A stretch of 23,928 nt of DNA. Origin: a virus. The stretch lies in the IMG/VR virus record IMGVR_UViG_3300005853_000019, positions 1-23,928 of that record; one strand, given 5' to 3'. Of this stretch, positions 6,095 to 13,653 are shown one piece after another; within the stretch, counting starts at the first letter, position 1, and the number at the start of each line of letters is the position of its first letter. A program made the translations under genes and the position numbers. The notes beneath the pieces are model-generated. The model did not search any database, was not told where the DNA came from, and was given only the letters and a program-made list of their open reading frames with translations.

Positions 6095-7691
6095 TCTCTT
6101 CTGCGGGATGGGCGGCCTCAGCCTCGGCATAGCACTAGCATTAAAAGATGTAGAGGTGTACGGTGTGGACATCGACCTGCATGCGGTGGACACCTACAAC
6201 ATGAACCTGCAAAGGCTTGGATGTAGGGCCGAGAAGGCCGACCTGCTCACATGGCTCATAGACGGGAGATACGATGTAATAGTAGGCGGGCCACCCTGCC
6301 AGCCCTGGTCTCTCGCCAACACAAAAAATGTTGGGGAGAAACATCCCCTCTACCCGACCTTCCAACGATACTTCGACATAATCAAGGCCACTATGCCAAC
6401 GGCCTTTATCTTCGAGAATGTGAGGGGGTTGATAACACGGAAATTCAAACACCTACTCGACAACCAGCTCAGCTCGATGGCGGAGACTTACCGTGTCAAA
6501 ACCGCCATCCTCAACGCCGTGGACTACGGTGTACCCCAGAAGAGGCAGAGGGTTATAGTGGTCGGCATCAGGCAGGACATCGATGTGAAGCCTGTGTTGC
6601 CGCAACAGACGCATGCCGAACACGAGGTCCCGAGACTAGATGGCGGGACCTACCACAGGTGGCTCACGGTCCGTGAGGCCATAGGCGATCTCCTAGAGGC
6701 CCCTCCGATAATCGTCCACAGGGGACACTCCGGCGGGCGGAAAACATCGCTGGTGTCCGATAGCCCGTCATACACGATCGGCACCATGTCCGGGGGTGGC
6801 AGGAGCAGGACCACGATGTACCTGCTAGTACTCGACCACGACATGGGGGAGAAGAAGTTGCTCCAGACCAACCCGAGGCACGGCAAGCCGCTGGACCTCG
6901 ACAGCCCATCGAGGACGGTCAAGGTGGACGGACGGGGCGGGGATTTTTGCTTCGACACCATGCTGTTGCCGGTGGGGATGCCCGTGTCCGACCACGTCAT
7001 GACGGAGAAGGGCGGCAGCACGTACGGCCCATGGGACTGGGGGTGCAGGGTGATGCCGACCGATAAACCGGCGAACACAATAACGGAGAAGCACCGCTCC
7101 GGGCAACTGGTCGGGGTTCCATGGACATCGTATCAGGAAAAGCACCCACCTTTAGATCCCGATAAACCCGCACGAGCCGTAGTGTCGCACATCGCAAAGA
7201 ATTTCCGTGACATGTTGTTGCCGTTGGACATGCCATCGACCGCCATCCTCGGCGACCCACGCCTGTCAACACACGACCATCACTACAGAAGAAACAGCTA
7301 CTACCTGATACCGAGGCATCCGATCAGGGAGGATGCTATGGAGCAACCGTCGGCCACAGTCGTTGCCGATGCTAGGATATACCCGTCGGGAGGCAGGGAG
7401 CATGGCTCCGACTTCGAAAAAGGCGTATACCGTCGGCTGACGGTCCGTGAATGCATGAGGCTTCAGGGCTTCCCCGACTGGTGGGGGTTCCCCAGAAACA
7501 TCTCCACATCCAAGAAATACAAGCTCGTCGGCGAGGCCGTACCGCCGTTACTCGCATACCGCATAGCCATCTGTCTCGGAAAGGCCCTCGGCATCCCTGT
7601 GAAGGAGCCTCCCCGTGAGGAGGACTGGGGCCTGCCCTACTTCCGCAGGGCCTTCGCAGACTATTTCGACGGGGTGGGAGGAAATGGCTGA
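6078..7691 (+). CDS. DNA (cytosine-5) methyltransferase, 537 aa
   Basis: It transfers methyl from S-adenosylmethionine to cytosine C5 in DNA. From the ATG at 6078: motif I VLDLFCGMGGLSLG (4-17), motif IV GGPPCQPWS with catalytic Cys74, motif VI ENV (113-115), motif VIII QKRQRVIVVG (154-163), motif IX RLTVRECMRLQGFP (453-466) and motif X VGEAVPPLLAYRIA. All catalytic motifs are intact. The segment between VIII and IX is about 290 residues, far longer than usual, and holds five copies of (D/E)xPxxxT(I/V)-type phrases at 228, 275, 329, 362 and 422. GAGGCGG precedes the ATG; a TTG 15 bases upstream is also in frame. No restriction endonuclease is adjacent, so this is probably an orphan enzyme protecting element DNA. 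Confidence 0.95.
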   Translation: MVRVLDLFCGMGGLSLGIALALKDVEVYGVDIDLHAVDTYNMNLQRLGCRAEKADLLTWLIDGRYDVIVGGPPCQPWSLANTKNVGEKHPLYPTFQRYFDIIKATMPTAFIFENVRGLITRKFKHLLDNQLSSMAETYRVKTAILNAVDYGVPQKRQRVIVVGIRQDIDVKPVLPQQTHAEHEVPRLDGGTYHRWLTVREAIGDLLEAPPIIVHRGHSGGRKTSLVSDSPSYTIGTMSGGGRSRTTMYLLVLDHDMGEKKLLQTNPRHGKPLDLDSPSRTVKVDGRGGDFCFDTMLLPVGMPVSDHVMTEKGGSTYGPWDWGCRVMPTDKPANTITEKHRSGQLVGVPWTSYQEKHPPLDPDKPARAVVSHIAKNFRDMLLPLDMPSTAILGDPRLSTHDHHYRRNSYYLIPRHPIREDAMEQPSATVVADARIYPSGGREHGSDFEKGVYRRLTVRECMRLQGFPDWWGFPRNISTSKKYKLVGEAVPPLLAYRIAICLGKALGIPVKEPPREEDWGLPYFRRAFADYFDGVGGNG

Positions 7692-7752
7692 TGTGTTCAG
7701 AAAGGAGTACAGGCAAATAATACTATTGCTGGTCGGGTGGGGGGCCGCATGA
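7684..7752 (+). CDS. Coupled 22-aa hydrophobic microprotein
   Basis: ATG at 7684 follows GGGAGG by 4 bases and overlaps the methyltransferase stop. Its own TGA (7750-7752) overlaps the ATG of the next methyltransferase at 7749. The product has a charged N-terminus (ADVFRKEYRQ) and a hydrophobic end (IILLLVGWGAA). It could be a true microprotein, or a leader frame that carries ribosomes from one methyltransferase gene to the other. The strong ribosome-binding site and the double overlap are the evidence. Confidence 0.45.
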   Translation: MADVFRKEYRQIILLLVGWGAA

Positions 7753-9026
7753 TGCAGGAGTTTAGGTCTAGGATCGAGGACTTGGTTGAAACAGAGGAGT
7801 TGCACATACGCCAGGAAGTGGCGTTCGGTAAATATGCCGCACTCATGCCGGATGAGGCCCGCCAACACCCAGCCAAGTACAACACAGAACTCGTTGAATT
7901 CCTCATTGAGAAATACACGCAACCCGGTGACATGGTGGCCGACATAATGGCCGGCACAGGCGTGCTGGGCGTTATAGCGGCCCTCAAAGGCAGGAATGCG
8001 GTGCAGGTCGAGATAGAACCCAAGTATATGGAGTGGATGGAGAAGGCCCGGGAAAATGTTGAGAAACTGAACACACTCACCCCGAAGGGCCGCATAGTCA
8101 ACATCCTCGGCGACAGCCGTAGGCTGACCGAGTTGCTGGCGGAGCGTGTCGGCACAATTATTACCAGCCCACCCTTCGGTGACACAAACCTAGCCGCAGG
8201 CGATATAGAGAGGAGGAGGGAGAGGTTGCTTCAGGCGGGACACGATCCCTCGGATTTTTTAGGCGGCTCGGCTAGGAACGCCATCCTCAAGCACTACGGG
8301 CAGGCCGATGCCGTTATTGTATCGCCCCCCTACTCAGACTCCAACCCCTTCGACAAAAAAGACACTGAGTTCTGGAAAAGGGCCCACGAGTTGGGTAACA
8401 GGTGGACACCTGATCCACCGCTGGGGGTACGTAACAAGAATCTCTCACAAGACAACATCGGCAACCTACCGCTCGGCCCCGTGGATGCCGTGATAACATC
8501 ACCTCCGTTCGGTGAGGCCAACCGTGGCGGGGGGATAGCCGTCAAGGGCTACGAGGGGAAACATGGAAGAGATCCTGAGCTGCACCTGCGGCATGACAGG
8601 CCGCTCAGCGACAACCCCGACAACATAAGCAACCTAACATTCGGAGACACCGCACAACTAGGCCAGTCACAGGAAGACCTGAAACAGCACTACAAGAGGT
8701 TGCTGACGAAGAAGGGCAAGCCGACGTACCTGAGCGAGATGTTGCTCATCTACAAAAACATGTACGATGTTCTGAAACTAGGCGGTGTGGCCTGTGTCGT
8801 GGTAAAGCCCTTCATCAAAGATAGAAAGGTAGTGGATCTCCCATACATAACATGGTGTCTGCTTGAATCAATCGGTTTCACCCTAGAAAAGACATATAAG
8901 TGGAGGATAGAGAGGCCAAGCTTCTGGCGGATACTATATGCTAAGAAAAACCCCGGCGTACCATTGGTGGCACATGAATACGTCGTGGTCGTCAGAAAAC
9001 CCGGAGGTAGCGGGCTATGGGGGTGA
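7749..9026 (+). CDS. DNA amino-methyltransferase with three SPP(F/Y) motifs, 425 aa
   Basis: This is an S-adenosylmethionine-dependent N6-adenine or N4-cytosine DNA methyltransferase. The AdoMet-binding motif is DIMAGTGVLG (~65-74) and the acidic strand-2 motif is VQVEIEPKYMEWM. The catalytic-type motif IV occurs three times: TSPPFGDTN (~139-147), VSPPYSDSN (~191-199) and TSPPFGEAN (~250-258). Each is preceded by a hydrophobic strand, and the last two by DAVI. Normally one SPPY-type loop is present. The C-terminal GGVACVVVKPF and a final strand complete the fold. ATG at 7749 is coupled to the microprotein stop; a GTG at 7737 is in frame. Its end overlaps the ATPase gene by 10 bases. Confidence 0.9.
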   Translation: MMQEFRSRIEDLVETEELHIRQEVAFGKYAALMPDEARQHPAKYNTELVEFLIEKYTQPGDMVADIMAGTGVLGVIAALKGRNAVQVEIEPKYMEWMEKARENVEKLNTLTPKGRIVNILGDSRRLTELLAERVGTIITSPPFGDTNLAAGDIERRRERLLQAGHDPSDFLGGSARNAILKHYGQADAVIVSPPYSDSNPFDKKDTEFWKRAHELGNRWTPDPPLGVRNKNLSQDNIGNLPLGPVDAVITSPPFGEANRGGGIAVKGYEGKHGRDPELHLRHDRPLSDNPDNISNLTFGDTAQLGQSQEDLKQHYKRLLTKKGKPTYLSEMLLIYKNMYDVLKLGGVACVVVKPFIKDRKVVDLPYITWCLLESIGFTLEKTYKWRIERPSFWRILYAKKNPGVPLVAHEYVVVVRKPGGSGLWG

Positions 9027-10297
9027 AGTTCAACCTAGCCGATAGCCTTGTACTAGACTACTCAGACTACGCTGTGGAGGGCATGAGGGTAGCAGTCCTA
9101 GCGAGAAGCGGTGGGGGAAAGTCCAACCTAGCGGCCCTCTTCGCCGAGGCCGTCCTCGATGCGGGTTACCAGCTATGCGTAGTAGAGCCGATAGAGGAAT
9201 GGTACACGCTTAAGTCTGCATACGACAGCGTGGTATGGGTTGGGGAGGACGGGGATCTGCCGCTCGTGACGGAGTTGCCCAGCCAGTACGTCCGGATAAT
9301 TGAGAACGGAGCAAGCCTAGTAATCTCTGTCTCAACAGGCGACGAGTACGCTAACAAGCAGTTTGTGGCGGATTTCTTGTGGAGCCTCTACATCGGCTGG
9401 AAGAGGGTTAGACGTCCCTTGTTTCTCCTTGTCGAGGAGGCTGACACCTATGCCCCCCAGATGTGGAGCCGTGAGGACAGGCCCAGCCTCTCAAGGATGG
9501 CACTTTTAGCCAAGAGGGGCCGCAAACTCGGCATCAACATGCTGGTCGTAAGCCAGAGGCCGGCCGACATACACAAGTCCGTCATAAGCCAGTCCAACAT
9601 TTTCTTCATAGGCGGCTTCCGCTCCACGCAGGACCTCAATAGTGTCGAACAACTGTCAAAACTTCTACATTTGCCAATACCCACCGACGAGATAGCCCGG
9701 CTAGAGCCGGGGGAGTTTTTCGCCATCACACGAGGCGAAATAACTAGGATCAAGGCATACATGCGGAAAACACCGCATGGCGGGGCCACTCCCGAGCTAA
9801 TGCCCGTCAGAGCGGACTTGGATGGCACACTAAACGATGTCAGGGCCGCTGTCGAGAGGGAGATGGAAAGGTTGAGGGCCGAGCGTGACGAGCTGTCTAG
9901 GCTCAGACGTGAAAACGATGCCCTGAAAAGCCGCATAGAGGAGCTGGAGAGACAACTTGAGACATACAAAGTCGTCAAGGAGATACCTATCGAAATCAAG
10001 GCAGCAGGCCCAATCGAGGTAGCAAACCCAGCGCCATCGGCTCAACAGACAAGCCAGCAACTCCCCGAGGCGGTCCGGAAAAGCCCGTACCCCGAGACAA
10101 TGAAGGTGTGGATCTATTTGTCTCAGAGACTAGAGCCTGTGACACTAAAGGACTTGAGGGCGGCAACAGGCTTCAGCGAGGACAAGGTCAGGCGTGTGGT
10201 GAAATATCTCAGGAATAAGGGGTTAGTGAAGGCGGACACAGCCCGTGTAGCAGGGGTTGGCGAGGTGATCCGGCGTGTCACAGCCAAGCTCGTGTAA
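9017..10297 (+). CDS. HerA/FtsK-type ATPase with coiled coil and C-terminal winged helix, 426 aa
   Basis: This is a hexameric-type DNA-translocating ATPase of the HerA/DUF87 clade. Walker A reads ARSGGGKS (29-36), with Ala in place of the usual first Gly. Walker B is LFLLVEEAD (135-143), and the sensor phrase VSQRPADI (~178-185) is characteristic of HerA. After the ATPase core come a coiled coil of ~45 residues (RLRAERDELSRLRRENDALK), a Pro/Gln-rich linker, and a C-terminal winged-helix domain (VTLKDLRAATGFSEDKVRRV). The wing should bind DNA or dictate loading sites. Genome packaging, resolution or segregation are all possible. The ATG follows GGAGGT and overlaps the methyltransferase stop. 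Confidence 0.93.
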   Translation: MGVKFNLADSLVLDYSDYAVEGMRVAVLARSGGGKSNLAALFAEAVLDAGYQLCVVEPIEEWYTLKSAYDSVVWVGEDGDLPLVTELPSQYVRIIENGASLVISVSTGDEYANKQFVADFLWSLYIGWKRVRRPLFLLVEEADTYAPQMWSREDRPSLSRMALLAKRGRKLGINMLVVSQRPADIHKSVISQSNIFFIGGFRSTQDLNSVEQLSKLLHLPIPTDEIARLEPGEFFAITRGEITRIKAYMRKTPHGGATPELMPVRADLDGTLNDVRAAVEREMERLRAERDELSRLRRENDALKSRIEELERQLETYKVVKEIPIEIKAAGPIEVANPAPSAQQTSQQLPEAVRKSPYPETMKVWIYLSQRLEPVTLKDLRAATGFSEDKVRRVVKYLRNKGLVKADTARVAGVGEVIRRVTAKLV

Positions 10298-10331
10298 ACA
10301 CATAATAGTAGCCGGTAGGCGTGTATAGGCC

Positions 10332-10922
10332 GTGTCCAGCCGAAAAACCTCGGTCATAAGGGTGCGCATGTCGGTGGACGATCTTCAGATCCTGAAAAAG
10401 CTGGCTGAGAGGGATGGCGTGACGGTCAGCGAACTCGTACGCAGGGCCCTACGCAGGCTGGCGGATCAGGGTGAGGGAGAGGAAGGTGAGCAGGCCCCAG
10501 CCAACCCGCCTAACCCATCCATACATCCAACACACAGGCTCGACGACACCGACATAGAGGCGATATACCTAGCGGACAGGTTGGTGGCACGGCTGGCGAC
10601 CGAGAGCCGGGACATCGTGACCTTCGACAAGATAAGGTCCCACCTTAAGGCGATAAAGCCCGCAGTATGGCCCTTCATGGAGCAGAACGTGGTGTATATG
10701 TTGCAGGGGCTGGGCCTCCTCGAACCGGTCGGCAGTGCTAGCCTAGTCACAGATCCGACCAGGCGTGTAGGCGTCTTCAGGATCAAGCTGAGCGACGAGG
10801 TACTGGAGAAGGGGGTGGCGTGGGCCCTCAACCCGAACAACGGCCACGAGGAGATCAACAGAAAAATATATAACAGGCCCGTTTATACACAAATGGGAAG
10901 TAATGTCCAGAAAACGCTTTAA
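10332..10922 (+). CDS. Ribbon-helix-helix DNA-binding protein with extra C-terminal domain, 196 aa
   Basis: Residues ~4-45 form a ribbon-helix-helix (CopG/Arc-like) motif: a short strand (TSVIRVRMS), helix A (VDDLQILKKLAERDG) and helix B (VSELVRRALRRLAD). A disordered acidic/Pro linker (EGEEGEQAPANPPNPS) follows. The C-terminal domain of ~115 residues (DDTDIEAIYLADRLVARLA) probably folds as helices with a winged-helix look and mediates sensing or assembly. GTG at 10332 is about 28 bases past CATAATAG, fitting a leaderless transcript. Ribbon-helix-helix proteins bind short inverted repeats as dimers, so this is one candidate for the TGTAGGAC or CTACTATAT sites; that link is inference. Confidence 0.85.
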   Translation: MSSRKTSVIRVRMSVDDLQILKKLAERDGVTVSELVRRALRRLADQGEGEEGEQAPANPPNPSIHPTHRLDDTDIEAIYLADRLVARLATESRDIVTFDKIRSHLKAIKPAVWPFMEQNVVYMLQGLGLLEPVGSASLVTDPTRRVGVFRIKLSDEVLEKGVAWALNPNNGHEEINRKIYNRPVYTQMGSNVQKTL

Positions 10923-11127
10923 CACGGAAGATGTGGAGAAGGCGATAGCTGACCTGATAAACGAGCGAAACGGCATCGTCCACTACACGGAGCTAGCCGC
11001 ACGTCTGGGTATGGCACCCAGCACTGCGGCCCTATACATGAAGGTGTACGCCAAGAAGCACGGCATCAGATACGACCTAGGCCATCTCTGGAACGAGCCG
11101 GTAGAGGTGGCGTCGACAGCGGGCTAG
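10903..11127 (+). CDS. Small helix-turn-helix protein, 74 aa
   Basis: A helix-turn-helix is visible at ~25-52 (VHYTELAARLGMAPSTAALY): helix, tight turn at LGM, then a recognition helix ending in MKVYAKKHG. A basic N-terminus and a short acidic tail complete it. It is probably a transcriptional regulator. The ATG at 10903 overlaps the end of the ribbon-helix-helix gene by 20 bases. It has its own promoter, GCCCGTTTATACACAA, a near copy of that before the 4959 gene. It ends in a stem-loop shared with the opposing gene. Confidence 0.8.
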   Translation: MSRKRFNTEDVEKAIADLINERNGIVHYTELAARLGMAPSTAALYMKVYAKKHGIRYDLGHLWNEPVEVASTAG

Positions 11128-11143
11128 TGCTACTCAAGCACTA
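11125..11143. terminator. Bidirectional stem-loop at convergent stops
   Basis: TAGTGCT (11125-11131), loop ACTCA, AGCACTA (11137-11143) is a perfect 7-bp inverted repeat. It contains the TAG of the HTH gene (11125-11127) and the stop of the leftward gene (11130-11132), so one hairpin can end both transcripts. Confidence 0.6.
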
Positions 11144-11891
11144 ATCGCTGGAAATTGAACCGCACCGTCCTCGGCGCTAAGTCTAATGCCGTTATTTCGG
11201 CCCTATACCCGTACTTCTCAAGCTTCTTCGGCAACCTGATGACAGGTGGTTTGCCCGGCTCATGTGGGAGCAGGCTGACATCCTCCTCTCCAGCGTTCAG
11301 CACCGTCCACGGGCCGTCGGGGCTTAGCTTCTCATACTCGACTATCCTGATGCGGTCCGGCGACCCTAGGGGTTCCACCTCAACCCTGCCCTCGACTTCC
11401 TGAACCTTGTCGGATGTGAACTCCACTAGGACGTATGGCGTGTCCGTCTCATCGATCGCCAGCTCGCCCTCATGCGGGATCACCTGAAACTTGGCTACTG
11501 CAACTGTGGGCATGATCTCCTCTATTACGACTTCGAGGCTAAAAAGTCTAGCGATGGCGGTCAGGAGAACCACATCCAGCCCCCTACGGATCCACATGGC
11601 TGCCTCCGCTGTGGCCATCTTTGTTGCGGCCAGCCCCTCGTAGTCACGTGAAATCCTGTAAAGCCGTTCAGCGGCGCTTAGGTAGGGCATCTTCATAAAC
11701 GGGTTGGTGATGTTTTCGTCGACGAGTGCTTTGGCACGCATGAAAACCTCCTGATGCCGCATCTGCTCTAGGCCCCCTAGCTCGGCCTGCACGGGCCTTG
11801 AGAGGCTGTAGGCCCTCGCAACGGCCTCGGGTTCGGTCTTCTTCAGCCACTTCCTAAGCCTCTTGGCGGCTGCCGCCATAGCAATACACAT
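11130..11891 (-). CDS. Two-domain virion-like protein, 253 aa, with shared helical module
   Basis: The N-terminal ~125 residues are helical and clearly related to the 122-aa protein at 14114-14482. Both have the pattern TNPxxxxxYLxxAxxLYR, a gap containing Gly, then AxWxxRGLD. The C-terminal ~125 residues are beta-rich (VAVAKFQVIPHEGELAID, YVLVEFTSDKVQEVEGRVEV, PPVIRLPKKLEKYGYRAEI) and have no counterpart in the 14114 protein. A plausible reading is a structural protein with a core helical module plus an exposed beta domain. The start may be ATG at 11891 or ATG at 11879; TATA-like ATAAAA at ~11911-11916 favours 11891. The gene is convergent with the HTH gene and divergent from the FkbM gene. 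Confidence 0.75.
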   Translation of the reverse strand: MCIAMAAAAKRLRKWLKKTEPEAVARAYSLSRPVQAELGGLEQMRHQEVFMRAKALVDENITNPFMKMPYLSAAERLYRISRDYEGLAATKMATAEAAMWIRRGLDVVLLTAIARLFSLEVVIEEIMPTVAVAKFQVIPHEGELAIDETDTPYVLVEFTSDKVQEVEGRVEVEPLGSPDRIRIVEYEKLSPDGPWTVLNAGEEDVSLLPHEPGKPPVIRLPKKLEKYGYRAEITALDLAPRTVRFNFQRLVLE

Positions 11892-11914
11892 AATTAGCAG
11901 TGTTTAAACATTTT

Positions 11915-12577
11915 ATGCGGAACATGGTGGGATACGTCAGCCACAGCGGATACCTGTGGTACAACGGGCCGGACGCAGTCGAGAACCTGCCAATAGGTTC
12001 ACATGAGCAGGGGATAATCGAGGCGGTAGAGCAGTTGTTGCCACACATACAGTGCCGTGTACTAGTCGATGTAGGGGCTCACTACGGCCTATACACTGTC
12101 AGGCTCGCAAAACACTTCAGAGAGGTCTGGGCCTTCGAACCCCACCCACACAACTTCAGCATACTGCTCACAAACATCGGCTTAAACAGCATTAAAAACG
12201 TCAAGGCACACCGTGTGGCCCTGTGGGACAAGGACGACGAAGCAGGGCTGGAGGTGGAGCCGGGGAATGATCCTGCAAAGGTCTCAGGCAGGTTCAGGGT
12301 TGCTGAAACGGCTGGAACAATAGCTGTCCCGGTGCGGCGGCTGGACACATTGGATCCGCCCGAGGTCTCCTACATAAAGGTGGATGTTGAGGGATATGCA
12401 CACAGAGTGCTTCGGGGAGCGCTGAACACCTTGAAGAAACACAGGCCCGTGATCCAGATAGAGTACTATGGCGAGGAGGAGATACAGGGATGCCTACAGG
12501 TGTTGGACATGTTCGGGTACAGAGAATATAGGCGCTTCCCCTATCCACCCTACTTCCTGTCGATATACATGCGGTGA
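11915..12577 (+). CDS. FkbM-family methyltransferase, 220 aa
   Basis: This is an AdoMet-dependent methyltransferase of the FkbM type, a family that usually methylates sugar hydroxyls on glycans or small molecules. Visible motifs are VLVDVGAHYGLYTVRLA (motif I, AdoMet loop), VWAFEPHPHNFSILLTN (acidic residue after strand 2), RRLDTLDPPEVSYIKVDVEG and HRVLRGALNTLKKHRPVIQI, all typical of the family and in the expected order. Length is usual. ATG at 11915 is about 24 bases after CATAATTAG; a GTG at 11900 is in frame but probably upstream of the transcript start. Together with the glycosyltransferase at 14555 it suggests decoration of a surface glycan on the virion or host. Confidence 0.92.
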   Translation: MRNMVGYVSHSGYLWYNGPDAVENLPIGSHEQGIIEAVEQLLPHIQCRVLVDVGAHYGLYTVRLAKHFREVWAFEPHPHNFSILLTNIGLNSIKNVKAHRVALWDKDDEAGLEVEPGNDPAKVSGRFRVAETAGTIAVPVRRLDTLDPPEVSYIKVDVEGYAHRVLRGALNTLKKHRPVIQIEYYGEEEIQGCLQVLDMFGYREYRRFPYPPYFLSIYMR

Positions 12578-12891
12578 CAGCCGTGGCGATCATCATATAC
12601 CGCAGAGTCATGGAGAAGATCAGACGCAAAGAGATACGCTTCCACCTAGGGGGGTTGGGTAGGAAAATATACCTGATAAGGGGTTACAAATACGGCTTCA
12701 AGTACTGCCGCACATGTAGCAGGATGTACTACCTACCAGAAGACGTAAAATGTCCCTTCGGCCACCGCCTACGCCACAAGCCACGGAACCGCACCCAGCA
12801 CAAGCTCATGCTGAAGACGGTGAAACGGGTGGCGCTGTCTCGAAGGGTGGGGAAACATGCCGCAGTACTCCCTCCGGCCCGATCTCCATGA
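12574..12891 (+). CDS. Small basic zinc-binding protein, 105 aa
   Basis: GTG at 12574 overlaps the FkbM stop (GTGA), pointing to coupled translation; ATG at 12610 is an alternative start. The core CRTCSRMYYLPEDVKCPFGH provides C-x2-C and C-x3-H ligands about 14 residues apart, so a compact zinc ribbon is likely. The flanking sequence is strongly basic (KIRRKEIRFHLGGLGRK, RLRHKPRNRTQHK), which favours nucleic-acid binding. The last ~28 codons overlap the 3' end of the opposite-strand resolvase gene, so the tail is constrained in two frames. The family is not recognised. Confidence 0.7.
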   Translation: MTAVAIIIYRRVMEKIRRKEIRFHLGGLGRKIYLIRGYKYGFKYCRTCSRMYYLPEDVKCPFGHRLRHKPRNRTQHKLMLKTVKRVALSRRVGKHAAVLPPARSP

Positions 12892-13279
12892 TCGTGCAGA
12901 TGCTGCCGAGAGCGTTTCTGAGAAGCATCAGCGTACCCGCCTCGGGCCTCGCTACACCGTAGCACATCGCCCACTCCCACACAGCCCCGTCCCGCTTGAC
13001 CACCGACACAGACGGTATGTTGTAGCGTTCGAATAATTCAACGGCTAGCTTTGCGGGGTTGACATCCTGCTCCGCCTTACACTCAACGATTATCACATCA
13101 TGCTTCGACACATAGGGTACGACCGCAACGAGGTCTATCGGCTTACTGCCTGCACATCTGAAAACATGCATGCCGACTTTGTCGAGGGCCTTCTTCACGT
13201 TCAGCTCTAGGCGGTAGCCCTTCAGGTATGTCCGCCTGAGCCGCCTACTGCCCCTGCCCTGCTCCGCCTGCTCGCTCAC
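12806..13279 (-). CDS. Hjc-like Holliday-junction resolvase / PD-(D/E)XK nuclease, 157 aa
   Basis: It matches the archaeal Hjc pattern: KGYRLELNVKKALDKVGMHVFRCAGSKPIDLVAVVP with Glu25, Asp49, then IIVECKAEQ with Glu66 and Lys68, forming the E...D...ExK active site. The basic N-terminus (RRLRRTYLKGYR) agrees with the family. Hjc homodimers cut four-way junctions, so it may resolve replication or recombination intermediates before packaging. Past ~100 residues the C-terminus (LMLLRNALGSICTIMEIGPEG, ending in a Pro/Ser tail) extends beyond the core and overlaps the zinc-protein gene. The start overlaps the upstream gene by 35 bases in another frame. Confidence 0.88.
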   Translation of the reverse strand: MSEQAEQGRGSRRLRRTYLKGYRLELNVKKALDKVGMHVFRCAGSKPIDLVAVVPYVSKHDVIIVECKAEQDVNPAKLAVELFERYNIPSVSVVKRDGAVWEWAMCYGVARPEAGTLMLLRNALGSICTIMEIGPEGVLRHVSPPFETAPPVSPSSA

Positions 13280-13646
13280 CGTCCATCACCTTCGCCGCTA
13301 CCTCTCTTAGGTCGGCTAGGAGTTCGCCTAGGTGTTCCAGCGGGGGTGCTAGGTAGCCTCGAACAAACCCGTTATGGAACACACGGGCCATGAACACCCT
13401 TTTCTCGCCACGGAAAACGTTTATGCCCGTCACTATCCATGACCTGCCGTCCTTGACGCTCACATGTACCTCGGTAGCACCCATGGCCGCAAGAAACTCC
13501 ACGGAATTAGCTGGCAACGGCCCAAGCCCCCTCTCATCCACGATGTGCAACCTGCTCGTGTCCACTTTGCCTGAGATTGTTGACCGCACTGTGGCGGCTT
13601 CAGACCCTGCTTCCTGCGGTATTTCTTCACTATTACTCAACCGCAC
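13245..13646 (-). CDS. Hypothetical protein, 133 aa
   Basis: The family is not recognised. After a polar N-terminus, residues ~30-95 look strand-rich (VDTSRLHIVDERG, ATEVHVSVKDGRSWIVTGIN, RVFMARVFHNGFVRGYLAPP). A helix (LGELLADLREVAAKVM) and a Gly/Ala tail follow. GTG at 13646 is the likely start, a few bases after GAGGTGA; the overlapping ATG at 13648 runs into a stop after three codons. It is the first gene of the operon with the resolvase and shares its promoter block with the 1586 operon. It may be a resolvase accessory protein, which is inference. Confidence 0.72.
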   Translation of the reverse strand: MRLSNSEEIPQEAGSEAATVRSTISGKVDTSRLHIVDERGLGPLPANSVEFLAAMGATEVHVSVKDGRSWIVTGINVFRGEKRVFMARVFHNGFVRGYLAPPLEHLGELLADLREVAAKVMDGERAGGAGQGQ

Positions 13647-13653
13647 ATCACCT

